A stretch of 64,000 nt of DNA, from NCBI GenBank assembly GCA_016191245.1, contig JACPOY010000013.1, forward strand, positions 99,991 to 163,990, in the 5' to 3' direction. The notes beneath the pieces are model-generated. The model saw only the letters and a program-made list of their open reading frames with translations. It ran no database searches and was not told the origin of the DNA. The stretch comes from Gammaproteobacteria bacterium (lineage in GTDB: Bacteria; Pseudomonadota; Gammaproteobacteria; Berkiellales; Berkiellaceae). Shown here piece after piece: positions 25,941-35,208 of the stretch. Every line of letters begins with the position of its first letter. The stretch's first letter is position 1. The translations under genes were made by a program, and so were the position numbers.

Positions 25941-27896
25941 TTACACGTCTAGATCAGTTGGTTTTCCAACAAAATAACCTTGGACTCCATCCACTCTCAA
26001 TTCTTGTAAAATGACAAATTCCTGTTCAGTTTCTACCGATTCTGCAATCACTGCAATCCCTAAGCTGTGAGCAATATCGATGAGTGAGCGAATAAAAAAT
26101 TGATTCTCTTCCTTTTCATGGATATTTTTAATAAAACCGCCATCAATTTTAAGATAATTTAATTTTAAGTTGTACAAATAGGAGAAAGAACTAAAATTTT
26201 TGCCGTAATGATCGATAGAAGTTTGGCCTCCTAAAGCAGAAAACTTTAAGAAAAACTCTCTGACTCGCTCAATACGACTTATTACACCATATTCTGGCAA
26301 CTCAATGATCAAATGTTTTGCTTTTTTGCCAAGTAATTTCGTTTCAGTAAGCAGCCATCTTTTGAATTCTTCGTCTTCTAAAGAACTTGGAGATAAATTG
26401 ACCGAATAATGATTTTCATTTTTAGTCATTAAAATTCTTTGGATCACATTCTCAATCACTAATCTATCCAGTGGGATAATTTGGTTTAAACTTTCAGCCA
26501 TAGGCATAAAAACCCCAGCTGAAATTATATTCGTGTCGCTTAATTTTATACGCATCAGTGTTTCATAAATTTTTTGAGTTTTATTTTCAAAAATGCTGGT
26601 TTCTTGAAAATAGAGTAATACTTTATTCTCACGTAAAACTGTTGCAAATATTGTGGCCCATTCTTGAGAACCATGCGTCTGTTCTTGTTTTTTAACTTCA
26701 TCAAAATGCCATTGATTCATCCCTTGAGTTTGCGCATGTCTTAAGGCCATATCGGCTTGGGTTAAAATATCCTTTTTTGAAGATTCTTGATTAAAAGTCA
26801 CCACCCCTATTGAGGCTATTTCGCTTTCTTTGCTTAAACCCAATCTGAGCAATTCATTAAACGTATTACATAAACTGGCCGCAACTTCCACTGCTATTTC
26901 TTTAGATTTATTAGGCAATATCACAAAAAAGCTGGCCCCTTTTGCATGAGAAATAATGGCATTATCAAAGGCTACTCTTTCTTGAATTGTTTTTGCGATA
27001 TTAATTAATAATTTATCGCCTTCTTGATAACCATACTTATCGTTGTATTCTTTAAAATTATTCAATTCTATTAATAGTAAAGCGCCACTTATTCCCTTTT
27101 CTTTATCATTAAGCAAATATTCAAATTGCATATCAAAATATTGTCTATTTCCTAATTTTGTAACAGGATCCTTATATGCTTGTTCACGCAGCATTTCACT
27201 CACGCGAACTTGTTCTTCAAATAATTGCTTTAATCTTTTAGACATGTTGTTCATTGCTTCGACAACCAAGCGCAAATCAAGTGTCCATGGTAGGGTTTCT
27301 TGAATTGAAAATTGCTGATTGCATATTGCCAAAGCTTGTGCAGTTATTGCTCTTAAAGGTCGCAATATTATATATAGTAAGAATCCACCTAATATCACAG
27401 CTAAAAAGGCGGTCATTAAAAACCATTGTAAAGAATCAATAAATGTTAACCAAATTTGTTGATAAGCAAATCCTGGATTACTTTCAATTTTAACTTTCCC
27501 AACAATACTCCAGCCATCCATGATAAGGGCTTCTTTTAATTCAGTATTCAAATGGAGAAATTGAATAAACCACTCAGGTACGCCATGCATTTTTATTTCC
27601 TGATGACGCTCAACCAATGGAGAACCATTAGATGTTTCAATGATAATTGATTTATAGAAACCTCTATCCCACACCGCATCAACAGCTCTGCTTGCTGTTA
27701 CGACATCATCGTTTTTCATGATGGTCGTTAAGGTTAATCCCAATGCTGTGGCAGTATCTTGCGAATGCGAGGCAAGTTGCTGATCCATAAATTCTTGCGT
27801 GTTTTTCACCACAAACGTAATCATGCCTGTAAACAGGCATAATAAAATTATCAAACCTGATAACATTAATTGCCGACTAAGCGTCATTTTATTCAT
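25941..27896 (-). CDS. lapD: LapD-like c-di-GMP receptor
   Basis: 651 residues: N-terminal membrane segment (8-28), periplasmic LapD/MoxY domain (about 30-150), second segment (155-177), HAMP, then GGDEF and EAL domains. Both enzymatic sites are degenerate: KGASF replaces GGDEF and YETLMR replaces E-A-L-x-R, so it should bind rather than make or cut c-di-GMP. In the known system LapD with bound c-di-GMP holds the protease LapG in the periplasm; when c-di-GMP falls, LapG is freed to cut a surface adhesin. It overlaps lapG by 8 bases. Confidence 0.9.
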   Translation of the reverse strand: MNKMTLSRQLMLSGLIILLCLFTGMITFVVKNTQEFMDQQLASHSQDTATALGLTLTTIMKNDDVVTASRAVDAVWDRGFYKSIIIETSNGSPLVERHQEIKMHGVPEWFIQFLHLNTELKEALIMDGWSIVGKVKIESNPGFAYQQIWLTFIDSLQWFLMTAFLAVILGGFLLYIILRPLRAITAQALAICNQQFSIQETLPWTLDLRLVVEAMNNMSKRLKQLFEEQVRVSEMLREQAYKDPVTKLGNRQYFDMQFEYLLNDKEKGISGALLLIELNNFKEYNDKYGYQEGDKLLINIAKTIQERVAFDNAIISHAKGASFFVILPNKSKEIAVEVAASLCNTFNELLRLGLSKESEIASIGVVTFNQESSKKDILTQADMALRHAQTQGMNQWHFDEVKKQEQTHGSQEWATIFATVLRENKVLLYFQETSIFENKTQKIYETLMRIKLSDTNIISAGVFMPMAESLNQIIPLDRLVIENVIQRILMTKNENHYSVNLSPSSLEDEEFKRWLLTETKLLGKKAKHLIIELPEYGVISRIERVREFFLKFSALGGQTSIDHYGKNFSSFSYLYNLKLNYLKIDGGFIKNIHEKEENQFFIRSLIDIAHSLGIAVIAESVETEQEFVILQELRVDGVQGYFVGKPTDLDV

Positions 27897-28677
27897 CCTT
27901 CCATTTGGAAATTTTTCCAGATTTAATTCTTTCCTCTAATTCTACCCATCTTTTTAGATCGCTTGCCTGACCTATTTTATTACCTTTACCTAATTCTTTT
28001 GCTTGCCAAAGACCCGTACCATTGAACCCATAAATTGGTTTTAAATCTGTTCTTTTGTCGGCCGGTAATATTTCTTTATTGACATTATCTAGCACCAGCG
28101 GAACACTTTGTGGAGTTTCATAATAAGTAAGCACCATATGTGCTTGACTATAGATTTTGCTATATTGATTGAGTTTTACATACATTAATAATAATTTTTC
28201 ATCAGGAACACCAAGCTCTAAAAGTGCAAAATATTTGGCTACAGCAAAATCTTCACAATCTCCTGCCCCAGACACCACAAATTCTAATGGTGTTGCCCAA
28301 TAATCATCTTCACCCCAGTGATTAATATCTTTTCGGTAATCTAATAAATTGAAAAAAATATTTACGACTTCGAGTTTCTTTTTTTCGTCTATATTTTTAT
28401 TGTCATTCGTTAGCTTTTGCCATGCAATAAGACGGCGTTTTGGATATTCACCGTATTTTTTACCAATCTCTTCTATATAACTTTGAGAAAATTCAACAGC
28501 AAAGGCATAACCAAATAAAGACAAGAAAGCTAGTAAAATAATTAAATGTCCACTTTTGACGAAACCAAAAGCGTTTGGAAAAGAAGATTTATCGATAGGA
28601 GGCGTTGCTCTATCCAAAATGTAACCCAATATATTTTGTATCAAAAAAAAAGAGGGGTAGTTGCCCCTCTTTTTCAT
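27889..28677 (-). CDS. lapG: LapG-like periplasmic cysteine protease
   Basis: Transglutaminase-like cysteine peptidase with the triad Cys141 (GAGDCEDFA), His180 (SQAHMVLTY) and Asp197 (LVLDNVN). A hydrophobic export segment GHLIILLAFLSLFGYAFA lies at 43-60. LapG cuts the N-terminus of RTX adhesins to release them. The ATG at 28677 falls inside the rho-independent terminator of the upstream tolC gene, so the first 12 residues would come from the hairpin. No other ATG lies before the signal segment, so the real start is uncertain (possibly TTG). Coupled to lapD. Confidence 0.88.
   Translation of the reverse strand: MKKRGNYPSFFLIQNILGYILDRATPPIDKSSFPNAFGFVKSGHLIILLAFLSLFGYAFAVEFSQSYIEEIGKKYGEYPKRRLIAWQKLTNDNKNIDEKKKLEVVNIFFNLLDYRKDINHWGEDDYWATPLEFVVSGAGDCEDFAVAKYFALLELGVPDEKLLLMYVKLNQYSKIYSQAHMVLTYYETPQSVPLVLDNVNKEILPADKRTDLKPIYGFNGTGLWQAKELGKGNKIGQASDLKRWVELEERIKSGKISKWKDE
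28643..28676 (-). terminator. Rho-independent terminator after tolC
   Basis: On the minus strand AGAGGGG-CAACTA-CCCCTCT is followed by a run of nine T. It lies 30 bases after the TolC stop and overlaps the first codons of the lapG frame. Confidence 0.88.
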
Positions 28678-28705
28678 TCAACACAATTTTTGCAAAACCT
28701 GTGTT

Positions 28706-30115
28706 CTAGTCAAAAAGTGTTGTCGAATTATCAAAGAATCGAGAAGTACCATCCATCAAAGCAGTCGGTCTAGGTTCTGCTTGTTTTGGTAATTCCATTC
28801 TCAGACCTTCAGTGAGGCACCCTGCAGCATTAAGTATACGAAATCTACCCAACATTTCTGTATATTTACCATTCGTATAGGCTGTTCTAGCACCGAATAA
28901 CTCATTTTCAGAATCTAACAAGTCAAGTAAGGTACGTTGACCAATGTTAAATTGCTTAGCATAAGCTTCACTTGTTCTGGTACTTGCATCCACATGATCC
29001 TTGAACCAGCGCAATTGCTTCTTAGCTGTTTCATATGTGCTCCAAGCTAATCTTACACTTTCAACCACTTGACGGTGTGCACGATTTTGAACTTCTTGCG
29101 CTTCTTGCATTTTGTATGCTGTGCGGCAGAGGTTTGCAAGATCTTTACCACCACTAAACAAGTTCCAACGCATTCTTAACATTGCAGAATTGTCGTCATT
29201 ATCGCCTTGGGTACCATCAAGGTTATGATTACGTGTCATACCTAATTGCAAATCAAAACGAGGAACAAAGGGAGCTCTAGCTCCTTTGTGTTCAGCACGA
29301 ACCACATTCACGTCTTCAACTGAAGCACGTAAAATGGGGTGATGCTTTAAGCCCATTTCCACTGCTTCAAATTCATTTGCTGGGAAATGTTCTGGATGTC
29401 CTGGCGTTGCTAAATGATTAGGAACTGGAATACCAACCTTTCTTAAAAATTCGGTTTCAGCATCCCTTAAATTTGCTTCTTCAGCCATTAAGTTGGTACG
29501 TGCTAATGCAACACGGCCTTCTGCTTGATCTAAGTCAGCTTTACGGCCAATACCACCTTCACTACGCTTTTGAATTTGACCATAAATGGCTTCATGATTG
29601 GCCAAATTATCACGATTTTCTTTAACGAGCTCTCTGCGACGGAGCACATTGATATAAGCTTCAACAGCACCGAGCGCTATATCTTGTGCAGTACCATTTA
29701 CGCGCCAAGATTCTGCTCGTACTCTTGCTTTTTGCCCTTCAACGTCGTGGTACACCGCCAAACCATCGAACAACATTTGTGATGCTATTAAACTAAACTC
29801 TGTTCGAGTCTCAGTTCTAGTTCCTTTTTTGGAAAGGCTGGTGCCTCCAAGAAGCGCATTTGCTGCACGTGTTGTTGCGTTGTTAGTGTACTGCTCACCC
29901 CAACCTGCCGCTAAATCGACTGTTGGTAGGTAGCCAGCATATGATTGTCGCAATTCTTTATCGACCATGTCTCGTGTATTAGTCTCTATTAAGAGATCTG
30001 GAGAGGTCGCAAGCGTGTGACCCACCGCTTCACTAAGCGTGTACGCAAATGCTTGGCTTCCAAAAGTCAACGCGATTGAAGGTAAGAGTATTTTTAATAA
30101 TCTATTTTTTGACAT
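28706..30115 (-). CDS. TolC-family outer-membrane channel of the type I system
   Basis: 469 residues with a signal peptide (FGSQAFA) and two TolC repeats: TLSEAVGHTLATSPDLLIE at the start and FEAVEMGLKHHPILRASV in the middle, with long helices such as NRAHRQVVESVRLAWSTYE. It should form the outer-membrane exit (LapE type) for the adhesin moved by the ABC/HlyD pair upstream. It is followed by a strong terminator. A 238-bp gap separates it from the regulator gene. Confidence 0.92.
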   Translation of the reverse strand: MSKNRLLKILLPSIALTFGSQAFAYTLSEAVGHTLATSPDLLIETNTRDMVDKELRQSYAGYLPTVDLAAGWGEQYTNNATTRAANALLGGTSLSKKGTRTETRTEFSLIASQMLFDGLAVYHDVEGQKARVRAESWRVNGTAQDIALGAVEAYINVLRRRELVKENRDNLANHEAIYGQIQKRSEGGIGRKADLDQAEGRVALARTNLMAEEANLRDAETEFLRKVGIPVPNHLATPGHPEHFPANEFEAVEMGLKHHPILRASVEDVNVVRAEHKGARAPFVPRFDLQLGMTRNHNLDGTQGDNDDNSAMLRMRWNLFSGGKDLANLCRTAYKMQEAQEVQNRAHRQVVESVRLAWSTYETAKKQLRWFKDHVDASTRTSEAYAKQFNIGQRTLLDLLDSENELFGARTAYTNGKYTEMLGRFRILNAAGCLTEGLRMELPKQAEPRPTALMDGTSRFFDNSTTLFD

Positions 30116-30353
30116 GTCTGTGTCCGCTCTTTCCGTCTATCCTTAAACGCCCGCAGGACGTTAGCTAATATCTAAGTAGCAGCTATTACTAGCTGGTTAC
30201 CTACTTATGCTGAAACACATTAGCTAGGTTGTCCATCAGGTTTAATATACCCTTCAATGTGAAGAAAGGGAATTTTTTCAGCATTCATCGATGCAAATAA
30301 TGTTATAAATATTAGCAACCAGAGTTTGCTACTAACTAAAAAATGATTGAAAT

Positions 30354-31070
30354 CTAATGTTTACTACGTGGATCATTTGATGTTGGCGTCGAATGAGATG
30401 CTTTTGCTCCATGCCAAATTGCAGAGAGTTGCTGATGACGGTTCATATAAAGCGCAAGTTGTAATCTATCAGTAATTCCAATCTTTCGAAATATCACACC
30501 AAGATGCGCTTTCACTGTTCTTTCAGAAATATTAAGCTGTTCAGCTATTCTGCGATTGCTTGCTCCGGTTGCCACCAAGGATGCAATTTCACTTTCACGA
30601 GGTGTCATTGCTGCCACCCCTTTATCTAATCGCTTTGCTTCCGCATGTTTCACTTGAGTAATATCTTCGATTTCAATTAATAAGCGTGTGACAAATTTTC
30701 TATCAACCCATAACTCATTCATACAAACCGTTTTAATTACTTTTGGTAATAATTCTATATTGAGATCAAAGCTGCAATAGGCTTTTGCACCGAACAAAAC
30801 TGCCGAAATTTCTTCACGTTGATCGGGTATTTTTGTCATGACAACAATATGCAAACTCTGCTGTATTTCTCTTAATGCAGAAATTTCATTGATGCCTGAC
30901 TCGCCTAATAAACCTAAATCAACGACTAATACTTCTATTGGTACTTTTTTGAGACACAATTCTAATGATCGACGATCATGTACATCGACTTCATAGACTT
31001 CAAATAACGGTGAAAGTACGTTTCGCCATTTCGCCGCTATTTCTGGTTCTTCTGCTGCAATCAGAATCAT
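30354..31070 (-). CDS. LuxR/NarL-type response regulator
   Basis: 238 residues. A receiver-like N-terminal domain has VLVVDLGLLGESG with Asp51 at the phospho-acceptor position. The C-terminal LuxR HTH reads MTPRESEIASLVATGASNR, IAEQLNISERTVKAHLGVI. It starts 1 base after the HlyD-adaptor stop, so it is part of the type I secretion operon. It may feed back on the operon or on the adhesin gene. Confidence 0.88.
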   Translation of the reverse strand: MILIAAEEPEIAAKWRNVLSPLFEVYEVDVHDRRSLELCLKKVPIEVLVVDLGLLGESGINEISALREIQQSLHIVVMTKIPDQREEISAVLFGAKAYCSFDLNIELLPKVIKTVCMNELWVDRKFVTRLLIEIEDITQVKHAEAKRLDKGVAAMTPRESEIASLVATGASNRRIAEQLNISERTVKAHLGVIFRKIGITDRLQLALYMNRHQQLSAIWHGAKASHSTPTSNDPRSKH

Positions 31071-31071
31071 T

Positions 31072-32481
31072 TTACCTTTCTCTCATTGCATTTTTCTTCG
31101 CTTTAATAATTGGTTTAAGTAAATATTCTAACACTGTCTTTTGACCTGTTAAAATATCCACTGTTGCGCTCATCCCCGGGATAATTTGCAATTGCTCGCC
31201 ATGCTTACCAATTAAATAACTACGCTCGGTTGTACGCACCCTAATTTTATAAAAAGGATTACCTTTTTCATCCATGATGGTGTCAGCACTAATATGCTCT
31301 ACTCTGGCTTTCAAGCCTCCATAAATTGAAAAATCATATGCTGATATTTTTACTATCGCATCTAACCCTGGTCGTAAGAAGCCAATATCAGCTGGACGGA
31401 TATCCGCTTCAATTAATAAAGTGTCACCTAATGGAACAATGTTAATAAGATCTTGACCCGGCTGAACAATCCCGCCGATGGTTGTTACTTTGACCTGATT
31501 AATCGTGCCATGAACAGGAGAGCGAACAATGGTTCTGTTTACTCTATCTGCAGCGGCTGAATTAGTTTCATTGAGCTTATTATATTCAGCTTTTACGGTA
31601 TTCATATCTGATAGTGCTTCGGTTTTAAAAGTGAGCACCAATTCTTCTTTTTTCTTATTTGAACTCGCAAGATTTGCCTCTAATTTTGGAATCGATAATT
31701 CAGTTTGCTCTAGTTCACCAGCCAAATCATTGACCGTTCGTTCAAGACGTAAAACTTCTACTTCGGAAACCGCGCCCTGACTTACTAATGGCTTAGTTAA
31801 ACTTAACTCTTTTTTGACAAGATCAAGACTTCTTTGTAGCTGATCCTTTTTCTGCTTAGCACCTTCTAGCTCCTGGGTGCGTTGATCAGTTTCATCTTTT
31901 AATATATTCAGTTTGACTTGCAGTTCTTTTTTTCTCGATTCATATAAATTTCTTTCAGAATTCACATATTGAGGAAATTTTTCTTGAATTTCTTTAGGAA
32001 AAGCTAATTCTTCACCATTAGTTTCAGCTGTCAGGCGAATAATTTTAGCTTTTAAGGCTGCCATTTGTGTTTCATTTTCTTTTAATGAAGAAACAAATCT
32101 TGTGTCATCGATGACCATTAACACTTGATCTCGCTCAACAACATCCCCTACTTTGACTCTAATATCTTTTACGATACCACCTTCTAGGTTTTGAATAACT
32201 TGCATATTGCTTGAAGGGATAACTTTTCCTTGTCCAACGGTTACCACATCCAAAACGGCAAAGTTAGCCCAAATTAAAGCAATAAATAAAAATCCAACCG
32301 AAGCCAATAATATAATATGGTAACGAATTGGCACGCCTTCCAGTGTCGCAGCACTAGAATCGGACATGAATTCAATATCGACTTCTTTGATGTCTTCTTG
32401 TCTTTTATATTCCTGAAGTTCTCTAACTACTTCAGGTAAGCGCTTTGCGCTTTTGACTAATTGATTGATTTTATCGCGCAT
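31072..32481 (-). CDS. Type I secretion adaptor, HlyD family (LapC/LssD type)
   Basis: 469 residues: cytoplasmic N-terminus, one membrane segment near 55-78 (IILLASVGFLFIALIWANF), lipoyl segment MQVIQNLEGGIVKDIRVKVGDVV, long coiled coil at about 150-310 and beta domain with VRSPVHGTINQVKVTTIGGIV. It connects the ABC transporter with TolC. The start overlaps the ABC gene by 11 bases. Confidence 0.93.
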   Translation of the reverse strand: MRDKINQLVKSAKRLPEVVRELQEYKRQEDIKEVDIEFMSDSSAATLEGVPIRYHIILLASVGFLFIALIWANFAVLDVVTVGQGKVIPSSNMQVIQNLEGGIVKDIRVKVGDVVERDQVLMVIDDTRFVSSLKENETQMAALKAKIIRLTAETNGEELAFPKEIQEKFPQYVNSERNLYESRKKELQVKLNILKDETDQRTQELEGAKQKKDQLQRSLDLVKKELSLTKPLVSQGAVSEVEVLRLERTVNDLAGELEQTELSIPKLEANLASSNKKKEELVLTFKTEALSDMNTVKAEYNKLNETNSAAADRVNRTIVRSPVHGTINQVKVTTIGGIVQPGQDLINIVPLGDTLLIEADIRPADIGFLRPGLDAIVKISAYDFSIYGGLKARVEHISADTIMDEKGNPFYKIRVRTTERSYLIGKHGEQLQIIPGMSATVDILTGQKTVLEYLLKPIIKAKKNAMRER

Positions 32482-34738
32482 GAGAATGCAATTTCCCCTC
32501 TGCTAATGCTTTAAGAACCAAATCTCTTGGTCCATCAGCAATGATTTTGCTGCCATCCATTAATATCAATCTATCGACAAGTGATAGCAGTGAACCTTTA
32601 TGTGTTACAAGAATAAGCGTTTTATTCTTCGACGTTTCCAATAATTGATTTTTAAACATTTCTTCTGTGCGGTTATCCATCATATTGGTTGGCTCATCTA
32701 ATACTAAAATAGGTGGATCAAGTATTAATGCTCGTGCAATTGCAATCGCTTGACGCTGTCCACCAGAGAGTTTTTCTCCTCTTTCACCAACAGGCATATC
32801 AAAACCTTGTGGGTGTCTTGCGACAAAATCCATCACCCCTGAAATTTTAGCTGCTCGTAATACTGAAATATCATCAGCAAATGGAGCCCCATAAGTAATG
32901 TTATCTTTCACGGTGCCATAAAATAAAACAAGATCTTGTGGAACATAACCAATGTTTCTTCTCATAGAAGAAGGGTCAAGCTGACTAATTTCTGTTCCAT
33001 CCATCAACACGGTTCCTTCTTGTGCTTGATAGAGCCCCAAAATCAGTTTTTCAATCGTTGTTTTACCTGATCCAATTCGACCGATAATCCCTACTTTTTC
33101 ACCCGGTGAAATATGGAAAGTAATGTTACTCAAGGCTGGAACAGCTTGCCTGGGATATTTAAAGCCCACATCTCTAAATTCGATATCACCGTTTAATGTT
33201 GGTCGATGCAAAGGCGTGCGTCCACGTAACCGATCGGTGGGCATTTTCATCACGTTATCTAAAGATTGTAACGCTGCCATGGATTGATGATAACGTGTGA
33301 GTAACCCTGCAATCTGCGCAAGAGGCGCAAGCGCTCTACCTGTTAATATCGTGCAAGCAATTAAAGCTCCCATCGTCATTTCGCCATTTGAAATTTTATT
33401 TACCCCTAAAATGACAACGACCACACCAGCGACTTGTTGAATAAAGGCCGAGAAGCTAATCGCTGTTAAAGACAACCCTCGCACTTTCGTACCAATTTTG
33501 GCTGCCATCCCAACAGCATGTTCCCACTTTCTTTGTAATGAACTCTCAGCTGACAGGCCTTTTACAGTTTCTACTGCAGCTAGGGATTCAATAAGCATGG
33601 CATGTTTTTGACCAGCATAACGATAAGATTCTTTTACATATTTATTTAATGGTCCTTGAATCATTAACCCAGCTAAAATAACAAGAGGAACAGCTAAAAT
33701 AGGGACAATAACCACATAGCCCCCAATGATAAAGATAATAGCAATGAAAAATAACACGAAGGGTAAATCAATGAGTGCACTGATTGTCGTTGAGGTAACA
33801 AAGTCTCGAAAAGCCTCAAACTGTTGCATGTTGTTTGCAAAGTTACCAACAGATTCTGGGCGAGCCTCCATACGAATGCCCATCATTTGTTCAAAAATGT
33901 TAGCGGATAAAATCACATCCGTCTTTTTTGAGGCTATATCGATAAAATAACCACGCAGCATTTTCATTAAAAAGTCAAACGTGAAAACAATTAACACACC
34001 AATCGATAATACCGTCAGGGTATCCATGGCATTATTGGGTACCACTCTATCATATACGTTCATCACAAATAGCGATGAGGCAATAGCAAATAGGTTAATG
34101 AAAAATGAAGCAACTAATACTTCAGAATAAAGCTTCCATGTTGTTGCAATCACCCCCCAAAACCAGGATTTTGGACGCTCTTTAAATCCTTCATCTGTTC
34201 TTTTATCAAAATGGAAACTAGGCCGAGCAAATATCGTATACCCTGTATATTGATTGTTTAATTGTGCTAATGAAACCGTTTTTTCACCTTCCCCAGCCTC
34301 AGGTTGTATGATTGTTGCAATTCCCTTGTCATCATTTTTGGAAACCAAAATGCAAGCTTGACGATCTTTAAGCAATAACACTGCAGGCAAAACTAAAGGC
34401 GAAATATCAGCGATTGTTCTTTTAACAATTTGCGCAGAAAGACCTGCTCTGGCAGCGGCTCTGACAAATAGTTCAGGTGTCAATCTATTATCTAATAATG
34501 GTAGACCTGCAATAAGCGTTTCTGGAGAAAATGGGTTATGTTCAAGGCGTGTGAGTACGACTAAACATCCTAATAAAGGATCATAGGCTGTACGATGAGC
34601 AGGAGGAATATCCCAATGCTCTTCCATTATCATTTCTTGAGAAGGTACAGCCTCAGATGTTTGCTCATGAGACATCAAGGAATCATGAGAGCCTGACTGG
34701 CCTTTTTTACCTTTCTTTGTGTCTTTGGATTTATCCAT
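32471..34738 (-). CDS. Type I secretion ABC transporter (LapB/LssB, RTX type)
   Basis: 755 residues. The N-terminal region (55-175) is a C39-like domain that lacks the peptidase triad, as in RTX exporters; then six membrane segments (about 205-480) and the ATPase: Walker A GRIGSGKTT, signature LSGGQRQAI, Walker B ILVLDEPTNMMD. It would export a large RTX adhesin. Its ATG overlaps the STAS gene stop (TAATG). The adhesin gene is not in this window. Confidence 0.93.
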   Translation of the reverse strand: MDKSKDTKKGKKGQSGSHDSLMSHEQTSEAVPSQEMIMEEHWDIPPAHRTAYDPLLGCLVVLTRLEHNPFSPETLIAGLPLLDNRLTPELFVRAAARAGLSAQIVKRTIADISPLVLPAVLLLKDRQACILVSKNDDKGIATIIQPEAGEGEKTVSLAQLNNQYTGYTIFARPSFHFDKRTDEGFKERPKSWFWGVIATTWKLYSEVLVASFFINLFAIASSLFVMNVYDRVVPNNAMDTLTVLSIGVLIVFTFDFLMKMLRGYFIDIASKKTDVILSANIFEQMMGIRMEARPESVGNFANNMQQFEAFRDFVTSTTISALIDLPFVLFFIAIIFIIGGYVVIVPILAVPLVILAGLMIQGPLNKYVKESYRYAGQKHAMLIESLAAVETVKGLSAESSLQRKWEHAVGMAAKIGTKVRGLSLTAISFSAFIQQVAGVVVVILGVNKISNGEMTMGALIACTILTGRALAPLAQIAGLLTRYHQSMAALQSLDNVMKMPTDRLRGRTPLHRPTLNGDIEFRDVGFKYPRQAVPALSNITFHISPGEKVGIIGRIGSGKTTIEKLILGLYQAQEGTVLMDGTEISQLDPSSMRRNIGYVPQDLVLFYGTVKDNITYGAPFADDISVLRAAKISGVMDFVARHPQGFDMPVGERGEKLSGGQRQAIAIARALILDPPILVLDEPTNMMDNRTEEMFKNQLLETSKNKTLILVTHKGSLLSLVDRLILMDGSKIIADGPRDLVLKALAEGKLHSHAR

Positions 34739-35208
34739 TATTTATCCTTAAAAGAGTTTATAATAAGCTTTAAATCTTTGTCTTTAGGGTTAAGCTTATT
34801 TAAAGTCTGGTGTGCATGTAATACACAATTTTCAAGCTTCTTCTCATCTTCAACTCTCTCTTCCACTCGGATAAAATTTTCTGCGGGTTGAATAATTCGT
34901 TTGTCTTCTTTAACAATATTAAAAAACTTATCAAAGCCAATTTTATTGAATGTCTGCTTCACATCTTCATTTTGGCAAACGATGGTTGCCCAACATACAT
35001 TCTTTTTTCGTTTATTTTCGTCTTGTAGGAAAAATTTTACAATGCTTCCTAGGATCGTACTATCAATATATTTTACTTCTTGCATATCGATAATGATTTC
35101 ATGATTGGGTTCGGTCTTCTCTAAAGCCGAATCCAAATATGGAGCAGTAGTGAATCGCAACGTTCCAATTAGCTTAAGAATAAATATATTATTCGTAATC
35201 AAATACAT
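34738..35208 (-). CDS. STAS-domain protein (anti-sigma-antagonist type)
   Basis: 156 residues. VKYIDSTILGSIVKFF matches the phosphorylation loop of STAS antagonists (Ser in DST), and the first 100 residues follow the fold; the charged tail after 110 is extra. The frame opens at 35229, but the ATG at 35206-35208 overlaps the phosphatase stop (TAATG), so I use it. With the upstream PP2C phosphatase it forms a partner-switching pair placed at the head of the secretion operon. Confidence 0.85.
   Translation of the reverse strand: MYLITNNIFILKLIGTLRFTTAPYLDSALEKTEPNHEIIIDMQEVKYIDSTILGSIVKFFLQDENKRKKNVCWATIVCQNEDVKQTFNKIGFDKFFNIVKEDKRIIQPAENFIRVEERVEDEKKLENCVLHAHQTLNKLNPKDKDLKLIINSFKDK

Noticed and set aside
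30354..31070. Quorum-sensing LuxR receptor
   Set aside because: The N-terminal domain is receiver-like, not an autoinducer-binding domain; only the HTH is of LuxR type.
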